Source of the DNA: an uncultured Prevotella sp.
Lineage (GTDB): Bacteria; Bacteroidota; Bacteroidia; Bacteroidales; Bacteroidaceae
Assembly (NCBI GenBank): GCA_902495455.1
Contig: CABUXJ010000019.1
Location: forward strand, 1-51,330
Reading direction: 5' to 3'
Length of the DNA: 51,330 nucleotides
Both the position numbers and the translations under genes were made by a program. Shown piece after piece: positions 1 through 7,966 of the stretch; the stretch's first letter is position 1; each line of letters opens with the position of its first letter. Below the pieces are notes generated by a model that was given only the letters and a program-made list of their open reading frames with translations, had not been told where the DNA came from and made no database searches.

Positions 1-62
1 GCGACTGATGGTGGAAGGAGAGACTTTTATCGTCCTTGCTATTTCAGCATTGCTCTTTCCTT

Positions 63-93
63 TTTGTTTTAACGCAAAAATTGCGTACCTTTG
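63..93 (+). promoter_or_regulatory. Bacteroidota-type promoter with internal palindrome
   Basis: A TTTG at 63-66 and TACCTTTG at 86-93 are spaced 19 nt apart, which matches the -33/-7 consensus of the main Bacteroidota sigma factor. The spacer holds a perfect hairpin, ACGCAA-AAA-TTGCGT (72-86), that could be an operator. Transcription would start near 99-100 and run into the terminator at 145-176. Confidence 0.55.
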
Positions 94-98
94 CTCAC

Positions 99-176
99 GG
101 ATTAAATGACTGTACATACGCAATACAAAGTTAGTTTAATCTTTGGAGACACAGCGGTGTCTCCTTTATTTTTTTT
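99..176 (+). ncRNA. Possible short transcript between a promoter and a terminator
   Basis: The promoter at 63-93 and the terminator at 145-176 would define an RNA of about 75-80 nt. A short reading frame opens at 107 but runs through the terminator, so I do not favour a peptide. No known RNA family is recognised. The alternative is that the terminator belongs to a gene that lies upstream of the window and the promoter match is accidental. Confidence 0.3.
145..176 (+). terminator. Intrinsic terminator
   Basis: The stem GGAGACAC / GTGTCTCC (145-152 and 157-164) has a 4-nt loop and is followed by a T-rich run to about 177 on the plus strand. Confidence 0.6.
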
Positions 177-213
177 GTATTGCCTGTCAACTCTCCTGCC
201 ATTCGAAGCGGTA

Positions 214-258
214 TCCCTCCATTGCCCATTACGCTACGCTCCATGAGCAATGGAGGGA
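214..258. repeat. 12-bp inverted repeat
   Basis: TCCCTCCATTGC (214-225) pairs perfectly with GCAATGGAGGGA (247-258) around a 21-nt loop. The loop contains TACGCTACGCTCC, which recurs at 35932-35944 in another gap. No T-run follows on either strand, so this does not look like a terminator. Confidence 0.6.
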
Positions 259-354
259 CTGAAGCGTTGCACTTCTATCTTGAATCTATATCCTACGCCC
301 TGCTCGTAGAGCAGCATCTCTTCCCTATCGCTATCTGTACCCGTCCCGCGAGCG

Positions 355-441
355 TCAGACGCAGGGGCGATCTCCGACCGTCCTATCGTCAGGACAATCC
401 AAAGGATTTGCAACACAGACAATAAAATTTTTCTCTTTCAT
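355..441 (-). CDS. Candidate 28-residue short ORF
   Basis: An ATG at 441 opens a 28-codon frame that begins MKEKNFIVCVANP and ends with TGA at 355. A near-match to a -7 element, read CATATTTG on the minus strand, lies at 467-474, about 26 nt upstream. No Shine-Dalgarno is visible. The peptide has no recognised domain. It could be a real small protein, a decayed fragment of a longer gene or chance. Two longer overlapping frames, one on each strand, are no more convincing. Confidence 0.22.
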   Translation of the reverse strand: MKEKNFIVCVANPLDCPDDRTVGDRPCV

Positions 442-585
442 AACGATTTGCGTTTAGTTGTGTTTGCAAATATGCTCAAAACAAGCCACGAGGAAATTTC
501 TCTTCGTTTCAAAAGGCATTTTTCACACTTATCATGACATTCCCCCTTGACACGAAAAGTCACGGGACAGCAGAGCGTTTTCGCC

Positions 586-900
586 GTTTTAACATTCAGA
601 ATATTTCTTACAAACGCCCTCCATTTTAACACGAATTTTGCGCGAAGTCCTCCCTCGGCCTCAAATATGCGAGTTTTGCGCGTGCATCTTTTTATTCCTG
701 ACAGCCAACGCATTACGACCGTTTTTACCGAAGTGTGCAACATTTTCGGCGTTTTTTCCTTGCCGTAAGGCCCCTACGGCATTGCAACGGGGCCCCCGTT
801 GCGTCACGACGGCGGCGCCGTTGCATGACAACAAGCACGCTTTTGCGGACCAACGGGGCCCTTACGGCTCGGCCAACGGCGAGATTTTGAACGATGAAAG
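586..900 (+). repeat. Dispersed intergenic repeat, copy R1
   Basis: First of six related elements (R1-R6). Its leader at 586-620 resembles the leaders of R4 and R5. The conserved box GAGTTTTGCGCGTGCATC lies near 671-688, then GTGTGCAACATTTT near 733, then a GC-rich core at 760-875 with the motif CAACGGGGCC at about 786 and 851 and CCGTAAGGCC/TTACGG arms. The right end is unclear; no shared tail is visible. It lies just downstream of the GH57 gene terminator. The core can fold extensively because its arms are inverted copies of one another. Confidence 0.75.
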
Positions 901-1021
901 CAATTTTCCGACCGGATTACAACGTTTTTATACAAATTTTCGCACGTTGCGAATTGTTAATTTTAACAATCTTTTTCTGACATATCCGCTCATCAAACGG
1001 AACGTACGACCATGTTTTCGG

Positions 1022-1063
1022 ACAAAAAAACAGCCGTCACAACAATATCGTTGCGACGGCTGT
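1022..1063 (-). terminator. Terminator of the glycogen operon
   Basis: ACAGCCGTCACAAC (1030-1043) pairs with GTTGCGACGGCTGT (1050-1063) with one mismatch and a 6-nt loop. On the minus strand it is followed by a run of seven T. It lies about 80 bp beyond the GH57 stop codon. Confidence 0.85.
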
Positions 1064-1141
1064 CGTCATGTTATTCAGATGTATGCTATATGCCGCTCCA
1101 CGGAACGTCAGATACCACACCTTGTCTTTTGCTCTTTGTCA

Positions 1142-2545
1142 TCAGTCTTTTGCCTCTTCCTTAACTGCCTTCTTGGCTGCCGGCTTCTTTGCGGCGGGCT
1201 TCTTTGCGGCAGACTTTTTCGTCGTAGCCTTTGACTTTTCGTCGGCAGCTTCCAGCTTCTCGAGCTTGGTCTTCAGACGTATGATCTCCTTGTCCTTCAT
1301 CTCGATCTCGTCACCCTGGTTCTTGATGGTGGTGAGCAGACTGTTCAGTTCATCGTTGTCGATGTCGTCGGGATAGAGGCTGTTGACGCGGTTGATGAAG
1401 TCACCGAGAATGTTCATGTAGTTGGTGAAGGCATCAAAAGGATCGCTGTATATGCCGCGGTCGAGACCGACGTTGGAGGGCTTGGTGGTCATGAAGCGGA
1501 AATTGTTGCTTGCCTGCAGATAGTCCCAATCCTGATTGATGCGCGGATCGTTGGCTATGCGCACGCGGTCAGCCACGCTATACAGTTTGTTGAAGGCCTC
1601 ACGCTGCATGGCGTTGCCCAACCAGCAGCTGACGTCACGCTCCTCGTCCACCCACGACAGTGTGTCGGGCACGTCAAGACTGCCGACACTCTTGGTCATC
1701 TTGCAGATTTCGGTGGGTGTCGCGAAGGTGATACCCTTGTCCTTGGCGCAAGTCGGAAGGGCGCGGAGGAACTCGAGGATGTTGGACGAGAGCGGCTGAG
1801 CTATACCCAAGGCCGACAGTTCCATGAAGATGTTGATGATCTGTTCCTCCTGCGGCAGCGAAGCGATAGTGTTGATATAAGTGTCGGCAAAGAGCGGATA
1901 GCCGGACCAGTCGCTGTTGGCGAATCGCAGCGAGATGTCGTCGCTCAGCTCTACGTCGCGGAGAAGGAGCTTGAGATTGGGCGCTATGTTACAGTTGTAG
2001 ACATAGTGGGGAGACTTCCAGCCGAGGACGTGTTTTGCTCCCTCGGTGAGCATGCCCTTGAATCCCATTGCAGCTACCTGTCCGCCGATGTCGTCGCTGT
2101 AGATGAGCGATGAGTTGCGCAGGACGGTCGGCTTCTTGCCGAAGTATTCTTCTATCTTTGCACATTGCTTCTTGACGTCGAGAGCAAAGGTTTCCTCGTT
2201 TGCCAGTGAGGACAGACCGTGGGAATAAGGCTCGGCGAGAAACTCCACACATCCGGTCTCGTTGAGTTCCTGAAGTTTGTCAAGCACCTGGGGAGCGTGC
2301 ATCTCAAGCTGCTCGATGCCGGTTCCGGAGAGCGAGAAAGCCACCTTGAAGTATTTGCCGTTATCCCGAATCATGTCCAACAGGGTGTTGAGGGCCGGCA
2401 TGTACGAACGCTCGGCTATGTCGCTGATGCTACGCTCGTTCTCGTAGTCATCATAATAGTAATGGTCTGTACCGATGTCAAAGAAACGGTATCTCTTGAG
2501 ATGGATTATCTGGTGTATCTCAAAATATAAGCATATTGTTTTCAT
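1142..2545 (-). CDS. GH57 family protein with altered catalytic motif and lysine-alanine tail
   Basis: 467 aa, with no signal peptide, so probably cytoplasmic. Residues 1-300 resemble the glycoside hydrolase 57 (alpha-amylase/glucanotransferase) core: motif EFLAEPYSHGL at 101-111 and MLTEG at 165-169, where Glu168 is the expected nucleophile. Related Bacteroidota enzymes, as I recall them, carry a MDYETFG acid/base motif. Here the matching stretch reads MELSALG (241-247), so the Asp and Glu are replaced, and the first motif is HQII instead of HQP. Residues 395-435 look like a coiled coil, and 440-467 are a tail rich in AAKKP repeats. It is the last gene of the glycogen operon, 82 bp after the GT4 gene. 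It may bind or regulate glycogen rather than cut it. Family assignment is firm; loss of activity is inference. Confidence 0.85.
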   Translation of the reverse strand: MKTICLYFEIHQIIHLKRYRFFDIGTDHYYYDDYENERSISDIAERSYMPALNTLLDMIRDNGKYFKVAFSLSGTGIEQLEMHAPQVLDKLQELNETGCVEFLAEPYSHGLSSLANEETFALDVKKQCAKIEEYFGKKPTVLRNSSLIYSDDIGGQVAAMGFKGMLTEGAKHVLGWKSPHYVYNCNIAPNLKLLLRDVELSDDISLRFANSDWSGYPLFADTYINTIASLPQEEQIINIFMELSALGIAQPLSSNILEFLRALPTCAKDKGITFATPTEICKMTKSVGSLDVPDTLSWVDEERDVSCWLGNAMQREAFNKLYSVADRVRIANDPRINQDWDYLQASNNFRFMTTKPSNVGLDRGIYSDPFDAFTNYMNILGDFINRVNSLYPDDIDNDELNSLLTTIKNQGDEIEMKDKEIIRLKTKLEKLEAADEKSKATTKKSAAKKPAAKKPAAKKAVKEEAKD

Positions 2546-2627
2546 TGTCGTTTTGTTTTTTTGTTCTTATTAGACTGTTTGGCCGATATGAGACCGGACG
2601 GCATGATGCGCGACGCGGTTTCCGTCG

Positions 2628-3896
2628 TTATCTCATGCCGAGAGTGCGCTCATAGAGTTCGCGTATCCAGAGACCGACCTTCTCCCATGTAATCTGGTCG
2701 ACCTCGCGCTTGCCTTCATCCTGCAGATAGTGGAAGAGGCTGTCGTTGGCGCAGATGGAGTAGATGGCGTCGGCAAGGGCGTGGATGTCCCAATAGTCGA
2801 CCTTGATACAGTTTGAAAGTATCTCGGCGCAACCGCTCTGCTTGGATATGATGGACGGCGTCCCACACTGCATGGCTTCCAACGGCGATATGCCGAACGG
2901 CTCGCTCACGGACGGCATGACATAGACGTCGGAGTCCTTGAGGCACTCGTAGACTTGCTTGCCGCGCATGAAGCCGGGGAAGTGGAAGCGGTCGGCGATG
3001 CCGCGCTCGGCTGCCAAGTGTATCATGGCGTTCATCATGTCGCCCGAACCGGCCATACAGAAGCGCACGTTGCGGGTGCGGTGGAGCACCATGTTGGCTG
3101 CCTCGACAAAATATTCGGGACCTTTCTGCATGGTGATACGGCCGAGGAAGGTCACGACCTTGTCCCTGCCGGTGTGGTCCGGACGGGGAATCTCGGCGTA
3201 TTCGGGCTTAAGCGGATATACGGCATTATGTACCGTGAAGCACTTCGCGGGGTCCTGATGATACTGGTTGATGACGGTCTGGCGTGTGAGTTCGCTCACA
3301 CACATGATACAGTCGGCCCAGTCCATGCCGTTCTTCTCTATCGAATAGACCGTAGGATTGACCTTGCCACGGCTGCGGTCGAAGTCCGTTGCGTGGACGT
3401 GGATGCAGAGCGGGCGGCCGCTGACCTGCTTGGCGTGGATGCCGGCAGGATAGGTAAGCCAGTCGTGGGCGTGGATGATGTCAAACTGCTCCGTCCTCGC
3501 AACGACACCGGCAATGATCGAGTAGTTGTTTATCTCCTCGTGAAGATTGGACGGATAGCCTCCGGCAAACTCCATGCAACCGAGATCGTTGACGTTCATG
3601 TAGTTGAAGTCGGCGTAGATGTGGTCACGCAGACGGTAATAATAGTCGGGGTCCATGACGTGGCCCACGCGGTTTTTCACATATTCGTAGTCTACGTCGC
3701 GCCAGGCGATGGGCACTGAGTTCATTGCCACAATGTTGGCGGCACGCCGGTCCTCGTCTCCCCAAGGTTTGGGAAGGCACAACGTGATGTCAAGGTCGCC
3801 CTGTGCGTGGAGACCTTCTGTTATTCCATAGTTAGCGGTAGCCAGTCCACCATATACGTGAGGAGGATACTCCCAGCCAAACATTAGTACTTTCAT
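2628..3896 (-). CDS. GT4 glycosyltransferase, glycogen synthase-like
   Basis: 422 aa, cytoplasmic, GT-B fold. The N-terminus MKVLMFGWEYPPHVYGGLA carries the glycine loop found near the donor site in glycogen/starch synthase-like GT4 enzymes. The C-terminal half has the donor-binding E-x7-E motif, SEPFGISPLEAMQ, near residue 335. The likely role is transfer of glucose from a nucleotide sugar to a growing alpha-glucan. It starts 20 bp after the debranching enzyme gene ends and shares its promoter, which supports a role in glycogen synthesis. The length is normal for this Bacteroidota group, which is shorter than the GT5 GlgA enzymes. The exact donor, UDP- or ADP-glucose, cannot be read from the sequence. 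Confidence 0.88.
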   Translation of the reverse strand: MKVLMFGWEYPPHVYGGLATANYGITEGLHAQGDLDITLCLPKPWGDEDRRAANIVAMNSVPIAWRDVDYEYVKNRVGHVMDPDYYYRLRDHIYADFNYMNVNDLGCMEFAGGYPSNLHEEINNYSIIAGVVARTEQFDIIHAHDWLTYPAGIHAKQVSGRPLCIHVHATDFDRSRGKVNPTVYSIEKNGMDWADCIMCVSELTRQTVINQYHQDPAKCFTVHNAVYPLKPEYAEIPRPDHTGRDKVVTFLGRITMQKGPEYFVEAANMVLHRTRNVRFCMAGSGDMMNAMIHLAAERGIADRFHFPGFMRGKQVYECLKDSDVYVMPSVSEPFGISPLEAMQCGTPSIISKQSGCAEILSNCIKVDYWDIHALADAIYSICANDSLFHYLQDEGKREVDQITWEKVGLWIRELYERTLGMR

Positions 3897-3916
3897 AGTC
3901 TTCGTCCTCCTCCTGT

Positions 3917-5866
3917 TTATTTCTGATAAGTATATTTCTCCAGTAACTTAAGCGTGCGCAGAATTTCCGCAACGTTCATTGCGAACGACATTCCTCCACG
4001 TCCGTGGAACGGAGGATTGCCGTCAAAGAGTTCGGAAATGGTACCAAGAGCATGATAATTCATCTCGTCTTCATAACCGACCATCTGTCGTTCGATGAAG
4101 CGGAGACGTGTACGCTTGTACAGTTTGAGGCAAGCCTCCATATAGAAGCCTCCGAGCCAAGGCCAAGCGGTGCCTTGATGGTAGGCGTAGTCGCGCTGGG
4201 TCTGAGTTCCGACAAACATCGGATTGTAGCCGCCGCTCTTCGGCGACAGCGAGCGCAGACCCTTAGGTGTGAGCAATTCGCGCGTGCAGACATCCAGTAC
4301 GCTCTTCTTTTGTTCCTGATTGAGGGGCGAATAGTCGAACGCAACGGCAAAAATCATGTTCGGACGGACACTCCAATCCATCATGTTGCCGTCGACATAG
4401 TCGAGCAGATAGCCGTATTCGTTGAGGAAAGTGGTCACAAACGATTCTTTGCAGAGTGCGGCGCGAGCTTCGAGACTCTCCACATATTCCGTGTTGCCGC
4501 CTTCCGCTGCCAATGCGGAACAGAACTTCAGAGCGTTATACCACAGTGCATTGAATTCCACAATATATCCAGTGCGGGGAACGACGGGGCGGCCGTTGGC
4601 TGTCGAATTCATCCACGTAACGGCGCGGTCGCGGCCTTCCGTATAGAGCAGACCGTTGTCGTCAAGGCGCAGATTGGGATGACCGCCATCAATGATGAAC
4701 ATCACTATCTCCTTGATCAGTTTGCCGTACATCTCAATGCACTTGGCATTGCCGGCCGCCTTGGCATACTGCTGTATCGCCCATACGGCCCATAAGAGCA
4801 CATCGGGCTGTTCTATATCATAAGTATGGATAGTGACCGGTTTGCCGGCCATGAACTCACGCAAACCTTTGGCCGCCGTCTTCATGACGAGTTCGAAGTA
4901 GTCCTGTTCACCTATAGCCAATGTCAGACCCGGCAACGAAATGAACGTGTCGCGGGCACGGCTCTTGAACCACGGGTATCCGGCCAACAGATAGCGGTCG
5001 TCATTCTTCTCCCGGCGATGGAACTGATGGGCGGCATTGACCAGACAGTGGAACATGTTGTCACGCGGAGAGCGGTCTTCGACTTCCTTTTCAAACAGAG
5101 TCTTCATGCCGCCGATACGTATCGCAGATGTCGAAGCGGCGAAGACGATACTCTCGCCTTTCTTTATCGGCATTTCGAAATAGCCGGGGACATAAAGGTC
5201 TTCATTGAAAGCATAACCACGTTCCTGTTCCTTGGGGTATTCGACACCACGATACCAGTTGGGGTCAAAAATGAATTCGTTCTTCTTGCTGAACTGCATG
5301 TAGAGTTCGGGATAACCGGCATACATGCGCGTCTTGATTCCGTTGTCGATGAGATGATACTCACGGCTGGCCGTACCATTCTCGTGTGTGAGCTGGTTGA
5401 CGCTGCGGAAAGCAAGGAAAGGACGGAAACGGAGTGTTGTTGCCGAATGGGCATCAACGAGAGTGTAGCGTATCAGGATACGGTCTTCATAATGTTGGAA
5501 GACCACTTCCTTTTTCAGTAACACGCCACCCACGCGATAGAGCGTGGTCGGCACTTTGTCACAATCAAACTCCCGGATGTATTTGTGTCCCCGGGGACTG
5601 TAGTTGTTGCCTTGATACTTGTGAAGTCCCAGATTAAACTCTGCGCCGTGCTGAATGACGGTCACATCAAGCGACGACAACAGCACATGATTGTCATCGT
5701 CGAGTTCGGGAACAGGGACGACCAACAAGCCGTGGTACTTACGTGTGTTGCAGTCCGCAAGCGTAGAGCACGAATATGCGCCCGAGCGATTGGTACGCAG
5801 CAATTCACGACGCAGAGACTCCTCAAGGTTAGTCATCACAGCCTTCTCAAATCGTAAATAACTCAT
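3917..5866 (-). CDS. Glycogen debranching enzyme (amylo-alpha-1,6-glucosidase, GH133-like)
   Basis: 649 aa, cytoplasmic. Residues 1-220 match the N-terminal domain of bacterial and archaeal debranching enzymes, with LRTNRSGAYSCSTLADCNTR and KYHGLLVVP near the start. Residues 280-640 form the (alpha/alpha)6 catalytic domain, with GYPWFKSRARDTFISLPG carrying the catalytic Asp. It hydrolyses the alpha-1,6 glucosyl stubs left in glycogen. It is the first gene of a three-gene operon (debranching enzyme, GT4, GH57) driven by the promoter at 5968-5998, leaving a 5-prime leader of about 95 nt. The divergent neighbour is a Crp-type regulator, so the gene pair may be jointly controlled. Length and motifs are normal. 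Confidence 0.92.
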   Translation of the reverse strand: MSYLRFEKAVMTNLEESLRRELLRTNRSGAYSCSTLADCNTRKYHGLLVVPVPELDDDNHVLLSSLDVTVIQHGAEFNLGLHKYQGNNYSPRGHKYIREFDCDKVPTTLYRVGGVLLKKEVVFQHYEDRILIRYTLVDAHSATTLRFRPFLAFRSVNQLTHENGTASREYHLIDNGIKTRMYAGYPELYMQFSKKNEFIFDPNWYRGVEYPKEQERGYAFNEDLYVPGYFEMPIKKGESIVFAASTSAIRIGGMKTLFEKEVEDRSPRDNMFHCLVNAAHQFHRREKNDDRYLLAGYPWFKSRARDTFISLPGLTLAIGEQDYFELVMKTAAKGLREFMAGKPVTIHTYDIEQPDVLLWAVWAIQQYAKAAGNAKCIEMYGKLIKEIVMFIIDGGHPNLRLDDNGLLYTEGRDRAVTWMNSTANGRPVVPRTGYIVEFNALWYNALKFCSALAAEGGNTEYVESLEARAALCKESFVTTFLNEYGYLLDYVDGNMMDWSVRPNMIFAVAFDYSPLNQEQKKSVLDVCTRELLTPKGLRSLSPKSGGYNPMFVGTQTQRDYAYHQGTAWPWLGGFYMEACLKLYKRTRLRFIERQMVGYEDEMNYHALGTISELFDGNPPFHGRGGMSFAMNVAEILRTLKLLEKYTYQK

Positions 5867-5967
5867 AGTTCCTTATATTAAGGTTTTTAATTCATTAGTT
5901 TCGGTACAAGTCTTGCTTTAAGGTAAGTTCAGCCGTAACAGTTGCGGCGGCTTCACAAAATGATTTC

Positions 5968-5998
5968 CAAAGTTAACAAATTTCGTGTTTACGGCAAA
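5968..5998 (-). promoter_or_regulatory. Promoter of the glycogen operon
   Basis: On the minus strand TTTG (5995-5998) and TAACTTTG (5968-5975) are separated by 19 nt. Both boxes match the Bacteroidota consensus exactly. Transcription would begin near 5961 and proceed into the debranching enzyme gene. Confidence 0.8.
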
Positions 5999-6070
5999 AG
6001 AAAAGCGAGATTATTTGATAAAAATAATCATTTTAGACTCTTCCGGATGACTTTTCGGCGCCATCATAAT

Positions 6071-6098
6071 CGTTTATAAACGGAATTTCGTAATTTTG
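6071..6098 (+). promoter_or_regulatory. Promoter and possible operator of the Crp-type regulator
   Basis: TAATTTTG at 6091-6098 is a perfect -7 box, 30 nt ahead of the ATG at 6128. Just upstream lies the perfect 12-bp palindrome CGTTTATAAACG (6071-6082), where the -33 region should be. A protein binding there would block or assist polymerase, so autoregulation by the Crp/Fnr-type product is plausible. Confidence 0.6.
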
Positions 6099-6127
6099 CA
6101 ATAAGACACAGACCAAGTAACGGGAGA

Positions 6128-6832
6128 ATGGTTTCAAGAAAAGAGATTGACAAAAGAATCATAGCTGAAGCAATAACAGAACTTTGTGAGCCGCTGACCG
6201 ACGAGCAACGGCAGCTTCTCACTGACAACATCAGGATACGCTCGTTCCGCAAGAATGAGGTGATATTTTGTGAGAATGAGGTTCCGCAATTTCTGATGTG
6301 CCTCATCAGCGGCAAAGTCAAAATATATATCGACGGCATCGGAGGACGCGACCAGATCATACGTCTCATCAGCCGGAAGGGCTTTTTCGGTTACAGGGCG
6401 GCCTTTGCTGGAGAAAACTATCGCAACGGCGCTGCCGCATTTGAGCCATCCGTGATATGTATGATACCCATCGGAATCGCCATGCGGCTTATTCGGGAGA
6501 ACACGCGGTTGGCCATCTACTTCATAAAGGAATTGTCGGCACTGCTCGGAGCGGCAGACATGCGCACCGTCAGTCTGACCCAAAAGCATATACGCGGACG
6601 GTTGGCCGAGTCTCTCGTTTCGCTGATAGACAAATATGGTGTCGCTGAAGACGGCTCTACATTGAACGTCAATATCAGTCGAGAGGACCTTGCCAACATG
6701 TCCAACATGACCACGAGCAACGCCATACGCACGCTGTCATCATTCGCCCATGAGCATCTTATCATCATTGACGGTAGAAAAATAAAGATCATCGAGGAGA
6801 AGATGTTACGCGACATCTCCGAGATGGGATAA
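6128..6832 (+). CDS. Crp/Fnr family transcriptional regulator
   Basis: 234 aa. Residues 20-130 form a cyclic-nucleotide-binding-type beta roll, including the IRSFRKNEVIFCENEVPQF strand pattern. Residues 155-225 form a winged helix with the helix-turn-helix around ISREDLANMSNMTTSNAIRT. No Fnr-type cysteine cluster is present at the N-terminus, so oxygen sensing through an iron-sulfur cluster is unlikely; the ligand is unknown. It is transcribed divergently from the glycogen operon and followed by a strong terminator, so it is monocistronic. A palindrome in its own promoter suggests self-control. The neighbouring glycogen operon is a possible target, but that is inference from position alone. 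Confidence 0.88.
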   Translation: MVSRKEIDKRIIAEAITELCEPLTDEQRQLLTDNIRIRSFRKNEVIFCENEVPQFLMCLISGKVKIYIDGIGGRDQIIRLISRKGFFGYRAAFAGENYRNGAAAFEPSVICMIPIGIAMRLIRENTRLAIYFIKELSALLGAADMRTVSLTQKHIRGRLAESLVSLIDKYGVAEDGSTLNVNISREDLANMSNMTTSNAIRTLSSFAHEHLIIIDGRKIKIIEEKMLRDISEMG

Positions 6833-6892
6833 ACGCACGACATACACAGAACGGGGCCGACAGCCTCACGATGTACATGTCGTGCGTTTTTT
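6831..6892 (+). terminator. Terminator of the Crp-type regulator gene
   Basis: AAACGCACGACAT (6831-6843) pairs with ATGTCGTGCGTTT (6877-6889) around a 33-nt loop and is followed by a T-run on the plus strand. The stem begins at the stop codon. Confidence 0.8.
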
Positions 6893-7016
6893 GTTTCCGA
6901 TCTTTGTTTTATAAAGTTCCCTCTATTATATAACAAGGTATTCCTTATCTCTTGATGGCACACTCCTTTTATATAATAATGTATCCGATGCTGAGCTCAG
7001 CCAAAGTGCCGAACGT

Positions 7017-7952
7017 TCAGGCCGGCATCAGAAAGTTTACTATTTCCGTCTCCACGCTTATCCGATAGCCACCGACCGGTGTGCTGATGAGCCGCCCGTC
7101 TATTCCTACCATAGCGTGACGTGCCTCCGTGACAATCACCTCGCGTGTGCGGTAGGGATGGACGCTGCGATGATTGAGGAAGCGGCCGGTCAGCAGAAGC
7201 CACAGTCCAGCAAGCACTTGTGTCACCTTTGAGTTATATACCACCGACACGTCCAACATTCCGTTGTATGGCACGGCATTGGGAGTCTGGCCGTAACCCG
7301 GTCCGTTGCCGATGCACATCGTCATCACCCGGCGACGGATGGTGTCCGAATTGATCTTGACGTCCATCTTGTAGTCAAGCCGATGGAAGAACATGAGTAG
7401 CAGCGACACAACAAACGAGAGAGTCCTCGAACCAAGCAGACTGCGCGTCTGACGGCGCAGGTTCATGACGTCGGCGATGAGGCCGATATTCACACAGTTG
7501 AGGAAATAGCGATGACATTTCTCCCCTTTCTTGTTAGTATATCGGATACAGCCAAGGTCTATCCTGCGGACACGTCGGCGGATGAGCCAGTCGACCGTTT
7601 GTGCGACCTCGTTTTCACGAAAGTTCCAGAAGCGGGCAAAGTCGTTGAGCACGCCGTTGGGTATCACGCCGAACACGATGCTGTCGCGGACATGCTGTTC
7701 GACATCCATCAGACAGTTGACAGCGTCGTTCAAGGCCGAATCTCCGCCAACCACGATGATTGTCTTGTAGCCGTTGTTTATCAGCATGCGCATCAACCGC
7801 TCCACACTGTCGGAGTTTTCGCTCTGCACGAAATCATACAGCACACCGCGCTCGTCGAGCACCTTCTGCACCCGGTCCCACTGTTTGCGTCCGCGGCCTA
7901 AGCCTGACTTGGGACAATAAAGTATGCCCCACCTTGAGGTTTCTACTGCCAT
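7017..7952 (-). CDS. Diacylglycerol kinase family lipid kinase
   Basis: 311 aa. The N-terminal DAGK catalytic domain (residues 8-140) has the nucleotide-binding GGDSALND motif near residue 69 in place of the usual GGDGT-N, and PNGVLNDFAR near residue 103. The C-terminal half fits the beta-sandwich lid of YegS/DgkB-like kinases, with the GIDGRL motif near residue 283. It probably phosphorylates diacylglycerol or a related lipid at the inner membrane face. It lies 14 bp after miaA and is very likely cotranscribed with it. A hydrophobic stretch around residues 180-195 may be peripheral rather than a true membrane span. The substrate is not certain. Confidence 0.87.
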   Translation of the reverse strand: MAVETSRWGILYCPKSGLGRGRKQWDRVQKVLDERGVLYDFVQSENSDSVERLMRMLINNGYKTIIVVGGDSALNDAVNCLMDVEQHVRDSIVFGVIPNGVLNDFARFWNFRENEVAQTVDWLIRRRVRRIDLGCIRYTNKKGEKCHRYFLNCVNIGLIADVMNLRRQTRSLLGSRTLSFVVSLLLMFFHRLDYKMDVKINSDTIRRRVMTMCIGNGPGYGQTPNAVPYNGMLDVSVVYNSKVTQVLAGLWLLLTGRFLNHRSVHPYRTREVIVTEARHAMVGIDGRLISTPVGGYRISVETEIVNFLMPA

Positions 7953-7966
7953 GTTTGTCTTCTATG

